Shown: positions 60,464 to 64,000 of the stretch, piece by piece
How positions within the stretch are numbered: position 1 is the stretch's first letter
How the letters are laid out: every line of letters begins with the position of its first letter
Assembly (NCBI GenBank): GCA_001828855.1
Contig: MHZT01000030.1
Location: 82,320-146,319, forward strand
DNA length: 64,000 nucleotides
Origin: Rhodobacterales bacterium RIFCSPHIGHO2_02_FULL_62_130
GTDB taxonomy: Bacteria > Pseudomonadota > Alphaproteobacteria > Rhodobacterales > Rhodobacteraceae
Reading direction: 5' to 3'
The notes under the pieces: generated by a model
What the model saw: only the letters and a program-made list of their open reading frames with translations
What the model was told of the DNA's origin: nothing
Databases searched by the model: none
Position numbers and translations under genes: made by a program

Positions 60464-61183
60464 CTAGTTTTGTGCCGAAGCCAGATGCAGCAAGCGCCGC
60501 AGCGGATCGGGCTGTTCAAGGGATGACATCACGGCATCACATTCAAAAATCGGCTGGGTCACGGCAAAGCCCTTGTCGCCCGGCTCGCTGAATTGCATCG
60601 GAGAGCCGTTCATCGGCAGCCATTCGTCGCCGCTTTTCCATTCCGAGGTGCCGGAAAAGAAGTTGCGCCAGTCTTTGTGGATAAATTCGTGGCCGCGCGC
60701 CTGCCGCAGAATGGTGCCTGCGTCATCGGTTTCGGTATATTCGAACTCGGTCTGTTGCAGGGTCACGCCGTCAATGGTCACGCTTTTGCCCGTCAGCCGG
60801 TCAAACCCGCGCACGTTGGAATGCTCGCCGTTGTCCTTGGACAGGCTGAAGGCAAAGCTGTCATAGCCGGTGGCCAGAAGGTCGCTGAACGAGGCAGGGT
60901 CCATCGGGTTTGGGTCCAGAGTCTGGCGGACGTTGGGGTTAATTTCGATGCTTTCGACCCATTGCGTCTCGGAATCGATGCGGGACAGGTAGAACAGCCC
61001 CTCTTGGTCAAAATCCGCGCGCCACTGGTCGCCCGCCGCGTCTTTTTCGCAGCGGTAATAGTTCGCCACATAGCAGCCACGCGATTGCACGGTCAGATAG
61101 GTGGTGCAGCCTTCGGGTGCCGTAAAGCTGCCCGCCGCCGCAGGGGTGACAAAAGCCAAGGAAAGAAGCAGGGCCGTCCGCAT
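60464..61183 (-). CDS. Secreted protein inserted between gltD and gltB
   Basis: A 239-residue protein with signal peptide MRTALLLSLAFVTPAAAGS. The mature part begins FTAPEGCTTYLTVQSRGCYVANYYRCEKDAAGDQWRADFDQEG and has at least four cysteines, then WVESIEINPNVRQTLDPNPMDPASFSDLLATGYDSFAF and HEFIHKDWRNFFSGTSEWKSGDEW. I do not recognise a function; the sequence is of a kind common in the family of bacteria. It is 28 bp after gltD and 60 bp before gltB, so co-transcription is likely. A hairpin TGGCCC/GGGCCA (60443-60458) lies before gltB. Confidence 0.75.
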   Translation of the reverse strand: MRTALLLSLAFVTPAAAGSFTAPEGCTTYLTVQSRGCYVANYYRCEKDAAGDQWRADFDQEGLFYLSRIDSETQWVESIEINPNVRQTLDPNPMDPASFSDLLATGYDSFAFSLSKDNGEHSNVRGFDRLTGKSVTIDGVTLQQTEFEYTETDDAGTILRQARGHEFIHKDWRNFFSGTSEWKSGDEWLPMNGSPMQFSEPGDKGFAVTQPIFECDAVMSSLEQPDPLRRLLHLASAQN

Positions 61184-61211
61184 GTCTGTTTCCTTTGAAA
61201 TGTGGGTCAGA

Positions 61212-62648
61212 TCACTCTGCCGCCACAGAGGCAGGTTGCGCCAGATAGGACAGGATCGAGTCGGCGGCTTCGCGCCCGTCGCGGATCGCCCAGACCACCA
61301 AGGAAGCCCCGCGCACGATGTCACCTGCCGCGTAAACGCCGGGCAGATTGGTCGCGTGGCTGCGGAAATCGGCTTTGATGGTCCCCCAGCGAGTCACGGC
61401 CAGCTCCGGCACGCCCCAGAGGGTCGGGATCGCTTCGGGTTCAAAGCCAAGCGCCTGCACCACCAGATCGGCGGGTTCAACGTAATCCGCGCCTTCGATC
61501 AGTTCCGGCGATTGGCGGCCCGAGGCATCGGGTGCGCCCAGACGCATCTTCTGCACCAGCACACCGTCCACCGCATCGCCGCCGCTGAACCCTTTGGGTG
61601 CGGCCAGCCAGACGAATTCGACGCCTTCTTCTTCGGCGTTCTGCACTTCGCGCACGGAACCGGGCATGTTGGCGCGGTCACGGCGGTAAAGGCATTTGAC
61701 CGAGGTTGCGCCCTGACGGATCGCGGTGCGGACGCAATCCATCGCGGTATCGCCGCCACCGATCACGACAACGCGCTTGCCTTCGGCATTCAGCGCGCCG
61801 GAGTCAAACTCGGCCACGTCATCGCCAAAGGATTTGCGGTTGCTGGCGGTCAGATAATCCAGCGCGCGGACGATACCTGCGGCCCCGACGCCGGGGGCGG
61901 CGATGTCGCGCGCCTTGTAGACGCCGGTGGCGATCAGCACGGCATCGTGCTGGCCACGGATGGCGTCAAAGGACAGATCCTCGCCCACGCGGCAGTTCAG
62001 CACAAAGGAGACGCCGCCTTTTTCAAGCTGTTCGATCCGCTGCATCACGACCGGCTTTTCCAGTTTGAAACCGGGGATACCATAGGTCAGCAAGCCGCCG
62101 GCGCGGTCATAACGGTCATAAACCGTGACCTGCACACCCTGACGGCGCAGCACATCGGCGGCGGCCAGACCGCCGGGGCCAGCGCCGATGATCCCGACGG
62201 ATTCGGTGCGCTCGGTATGCGGGCGGATCGGTTTGACCCAGCCCTGTTCCCATGCGGTGTCGGTGATGTATTTTTCAACCGAACCGATGGTGACGGTGCC
62301 GTGGCCGGATTGTTCGATGACGCAGTTGCCTTCGCACAGGCGGTCCTGCGGGCAGATGCGGCCGCAAATCTCGGGGAAGGTGTTGGTGGCCTGGCTGATC
62401 TCGTAGGCTTCTTCCAGACGGCCTTCGGCGGTCAGGCGCAGCCAGTCGGGGATGTTGTTGTGCAACGGGCAATGTGACTGGCAATAAGGCACGCCGCATT
62501 GGCTGCAGCGGCTGGCCTGCTCGGCTGCCTTTTCGGCGGCAAACTCGCGGTAGATTTCATCGAAATCGGTGGCGCGTTCATCGGCGCTCCGCTTGGAGGG
62601 CATTTCTTTGCCCAGCGTCACGAATTTCAGCATCTTTTGCCCAGCCAT
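61212..62648 (-). CDS. gltD: Glutamate synthase (NADPH) small subunit
   Basis: A 478-residue flavoprotein that passes electrons from NADPH to GltB. The N-terminal iron-sulphur cysteines are in CSQCGVPYCQSHCPLHNNIPDWLRL and EICGRICPQDRLCEGNC; the FAD fold is GIIGAGPGGLAAADVLRRQGV and the NADPH fold VVVIGGGDTAMDCVRTAIRQGA. The C-terminal GDIVRGASLVVWAIRDGREAA is conserved. It is the first gene of the operon and is preceded by a 161-bp region with repeated GGTCAGT sites. Confidence 0.97.
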   Translation of the reverse strand: MAGQKMLKFVTLGKEMPSKRSADERATDFDEIYREFAAEKAAEQASRCSQCGVPYCQSHCPLHNNIPDWLRLTAEGRLEEAYEISQATNTFPEICGRICPQDRLCEGNCVIEQSGHGTVTIGSVEKYITDTAWEQGWVKPIRPHTERTESVGIIGAGPGGLAAADVLRRQGVQVTVYDRYDRAGGLLTYGIPGFKLEKPVVMQRIEQLEKGGVSFVLNCRVGEDLSFDAIRGQHDAVLIATGVYKARDIAAPGVGAAGIVRALDYLTASNRKSFGDDVAEFDSGALNAEGKRVVVIGGGDTAMDCVRTAIRQGATSVKCLYRRDRANMPGSVREVQNAEEEGVEFVWLAAPKGFSGGDAVDGVLVQKMRLGAPDASGRQSPELIEGADYVEPADLVVQALGFEPEAIPTLWGVPELAVTRWGTIKADFRSHATNLPGVYAAGDIVRGASLVVWAIRDGREAADSILSYLAQPASVAAE

Positions 62649-62712
62649 AGTGGCGCCCTCCGGTCGAAATTATCGGCTGGGCTTTGATACTTTGGGGGGC
62701 TTTGGAATAAAA

Positions 62713-62792
62713 GTCAGCAAGACTGACCTATTGTCGGGTTTTTTGCGCGATGGGTCATCAAAACTGACCATTTCTTGTGAATTTAGGTCAGT
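62713..62792. promoter_or_regulatory. Cluster of ACTGACC/GGTCAGT sites upstream of gltD
   Basis: Three exact copies of one heptamer: ACTGACC at 62722-62728 and 62763-62769, and its reverse complement GGTCAGT at 62786-62792. Degenerate partners complete inverted repeats: GTCAG/CTGAC (62713-62727) and GGTCA/TGACC (62753-62769). The two forward copies are 41 bp apart, about four helical turns. A regulator of the glutamate synthase operon is the likely binder, or of uppP, which ends next to it. Confidence 0.5.
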
Positions 62793-62809
62793 ATATGATA
62801 CCTATAAGC

Positions 62810-63610
62810 TTAAAGCCCCGCCCAAAGTGCCGCAAGGGCAAGCGTTCCGATGATGATTCGCCACCATCCGAACACCGCATAGCCGTTGCGGCTGACGAAA
62901 TTCAGCAGCCAGCGCACCACCAGAACCGCGCTGAGGAAGGCGACGACAAAGCCCACGGAAATGTCGGCCCATGCAGAGAAGTCCAGATCGTGTCGCGTCT
63001 TGTAGATGTCGTAGGCCACGGCCCCCGCCATGGTGGGCAGCGACAGAAAGAACGAAAATTCAGCCGCCGCGCGTTTCGATATGCCCAGCATCAGCGCGCC
63101 GACGATGGTGGACCCAGACCGCGACACGCCGGGAACCATGGCAAGGCATTGGATAAAGCCGATCGCCAGCGCCTTGCGAAAGGGGATGGCGGTAGCATCA
63201 TCATGCAGGGGGGCTGGCGCGATGCGTTCTGCAAATAGCAGGATCACGCCGCCAAGGATCAGCATCACAGCAATCAGCATCGGGGTTTCGAACAGCACCG
63301 ATTTGATAAAGCCATGCGCCAGCACGCCGATCACCACGGCGGGTACAAAGGCCAGCGCCACCGACACGATGAACCGCAGCGCCGCCGGATCGCGGTGCGC
63401 GGTGCCGAACACGGTGACAAGCTTGCCGAAATAGACGCTCAGAATCGCCAGAACCGCGCCAAGCTGGATCACCACCTCGAACGTTTTGCCCGCGCTTTGG
63501 AAGCCAAGGAAATGGCCCACCAACAGAAGATGCCCCGTGGAAGAGACGGGAATAAATTCGGTCAGCCCCTCGATCAGACCGAGAAGTCCGGCGATCAGGG
63601 TGTTTTCCAT
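62810..63610 (-). CDS. uppP: Undecaprenyl-diphosphatase
   Basis: A 266-residue inner-membrane enzyme that recycles undecaprenyl diphosphate for cell-wall synthesis and gives bacitracin resistance. The catalytic (E/Q)X4E region is [27 protein letters not shown] at residue 10, and the PGxSRSG motif is [34 protein letters not shown]. There are about eight TM segments. It follows the NDUFA9-like gene by 4 bp, so the two form an operon. Confidence 0.96.
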   Translation of the reverse strand: MENTLIAGLLGLIEGLTEFIPVSSTGHLLLVGHFLGFQSAGKTFEVVIQLGAVLAILSVYFGKLVTVFGTAHRDPAALRFIVSVALAFVPAVVIGVLAHGFIKSVLFETPMLIAVMLILGGVILLFAERIAPAPLHDDATAIPFRKALAIGFIQCLAMVPGVSRSGSTIVGALMLGISKRAAAEFSFFLSLPTMAGAVAYDIYKTRHDLDFSAWADISVGFVVAFLSAVLVVRWLLNFVSRNGYAVFGWWRIIIGTLALAALWAGL

Positions 63611-63614
63611 AAAG

Positions 63615-64000
63615 TCAGGCTTTCTTGAGGTTCTTTGCAGAATCCTTGATCGCCGCGTATTGGCCCGAGGGGCGATAGCGCCACAGATATTCGGGGATCA
63701 CCGAGTCATAGCTCGTGGCCTCAATCCCCAGATCGGCCAGGGTTTTCGCGCCCGCAGACACAACGTTATCTGACCGCAAAGACAGCACCTGATCGCGGGT
63801 CAGTAGGCTGTTCCTGATCAGACCACCGGTTGCGAAGGCCACGAAATCCAGCACGTTGCCGATGGCGTTGGCTGCGAAGAACGGCACATTCAGGACCAAG
63901 CGGCGGCGCTGGATCACGGTCAGCATCTTTTTCATCAGGCCCTTGAAGCTTTCGACTTCGGGACCGCCGAGTTCGTAGATGCCGGTGGCCTGACCCGTGA
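63615..64000 (-). CDS. Complex I NDUFA9-like NAD(P)-binding protein, 5' part missing
   Basis: Only the C-terminal 128 residues are in the window; the gene continues past the right edge. [41 protein letters not shown] is the conserved end of the Rossmann domain of complex I NDUFA9-subunit family proteins, followed by [56 protein letters not shown]. It is an extended SDR that binds NADPH at the respiratory chain. Its stop is 4 bp from uppP. Confidence 0.88.
   Translation of the reverse strand, partial: TGQATGIYELGGPEVESFKGLMKKMLTVIQRRRLVLNVPFFAANAIGNVLDFVAFATGGLIRNSLLTRDQVLSLRSDNVVSAGAKTLADLGIEATSYDSVIPEYLWRYRPSGQYAAIKDSAKNLKKA

Overview
The window is GC-rich chromosomal DNA from an alphaproteobacterium, almost certainly a member of the Rhodobacteraceae (Rhodobacter/Paracoccus/Gemmobacter-like). 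This rests on the petP-petR regulator pair, the histone-deacetylase-like gene followed by xseB-ispA-dxs, a Hint-domain protein, the NDUFA9-type complex I-associated protein, a carbon-phosphorus lyase locus with a DUF1045 protein, and many ATGA/TGATG start-stop overlaps. There is no CRISPR array, insertion sequence, rRNA or prophage. Both ends cut genes: ubiG on the left and an NDUFA9-like gene on the right.

Left third (1-24 kb): partial ubiG and pip; then an amine or amino-acid catabolic cluster (UPF0261/Tm-1-like protein, flavin-binding protein, aldehyde dehydrogenase, APC permease, divergent IclR regulator and class III aminotransferase). Next come an EamA exporter, HU, AMP nucleosidase, a methyltransferase, an epimerase-like protein, TerC behind a structured leader, and ExoD. 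A short AT-richer island (about 15.4-16.3 kb) carries an odd class II tRNA gene and an orphan protein gene. It is followed by dxs-ispA-xseB-deacetylase, petR-petP, ilvE and two small genes.

Middle (24-41.3 kb): two phosphonate regions back to back. The first (24.1-28.8 kb) has a Pho-box-like site and encodes a PhnD/PhnC/PhnE-type importer, a PhnM-like hydrolase and an acyltransferase; its substrate is not obvious. The second (28.9-41.3 kb) is a near-complete C-P lyase system: phnC-phnD-phnE1-phnE2-hexapeptide protein, phnF divergent from phnGHIJKLN, then DUF1045 and phnM. PhnP is absent and DUF1045, a 2H-phosphoesterase-type protein, is the likely substitute.

Right third (41.3-64 kb): a LivGFHM-type ABC transporter with a Tat-exported binding protein, a GntR/FCD regulator, and an aromatic ring-cleavage set (FAH hydrolase, extradiol dioxygenase, FAD hydroxylase, SDR). 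A fragment of a second FAD hydroxylase remains between them. Then housekeeping genes: queG, a glutathione transferase, mtgA, a Hint protein, the glutamate synthase operon gltD-hypothetical-gltB, uppP and the NDUFA9-like gene.

Points most worth a second look are the tRNA with a leucine-type body, UGG (proline) anticodon and 31-nt variable region; the unassigned phosphonate-type operon with an acyltransferase; the three-way-junction leader before terC; the evenly spaced TAGCAT half-sites at the orphan gene; and shared operator-like words in the aromatic and gltD promoters. All calls were made by reading; no database search or folding program was run.
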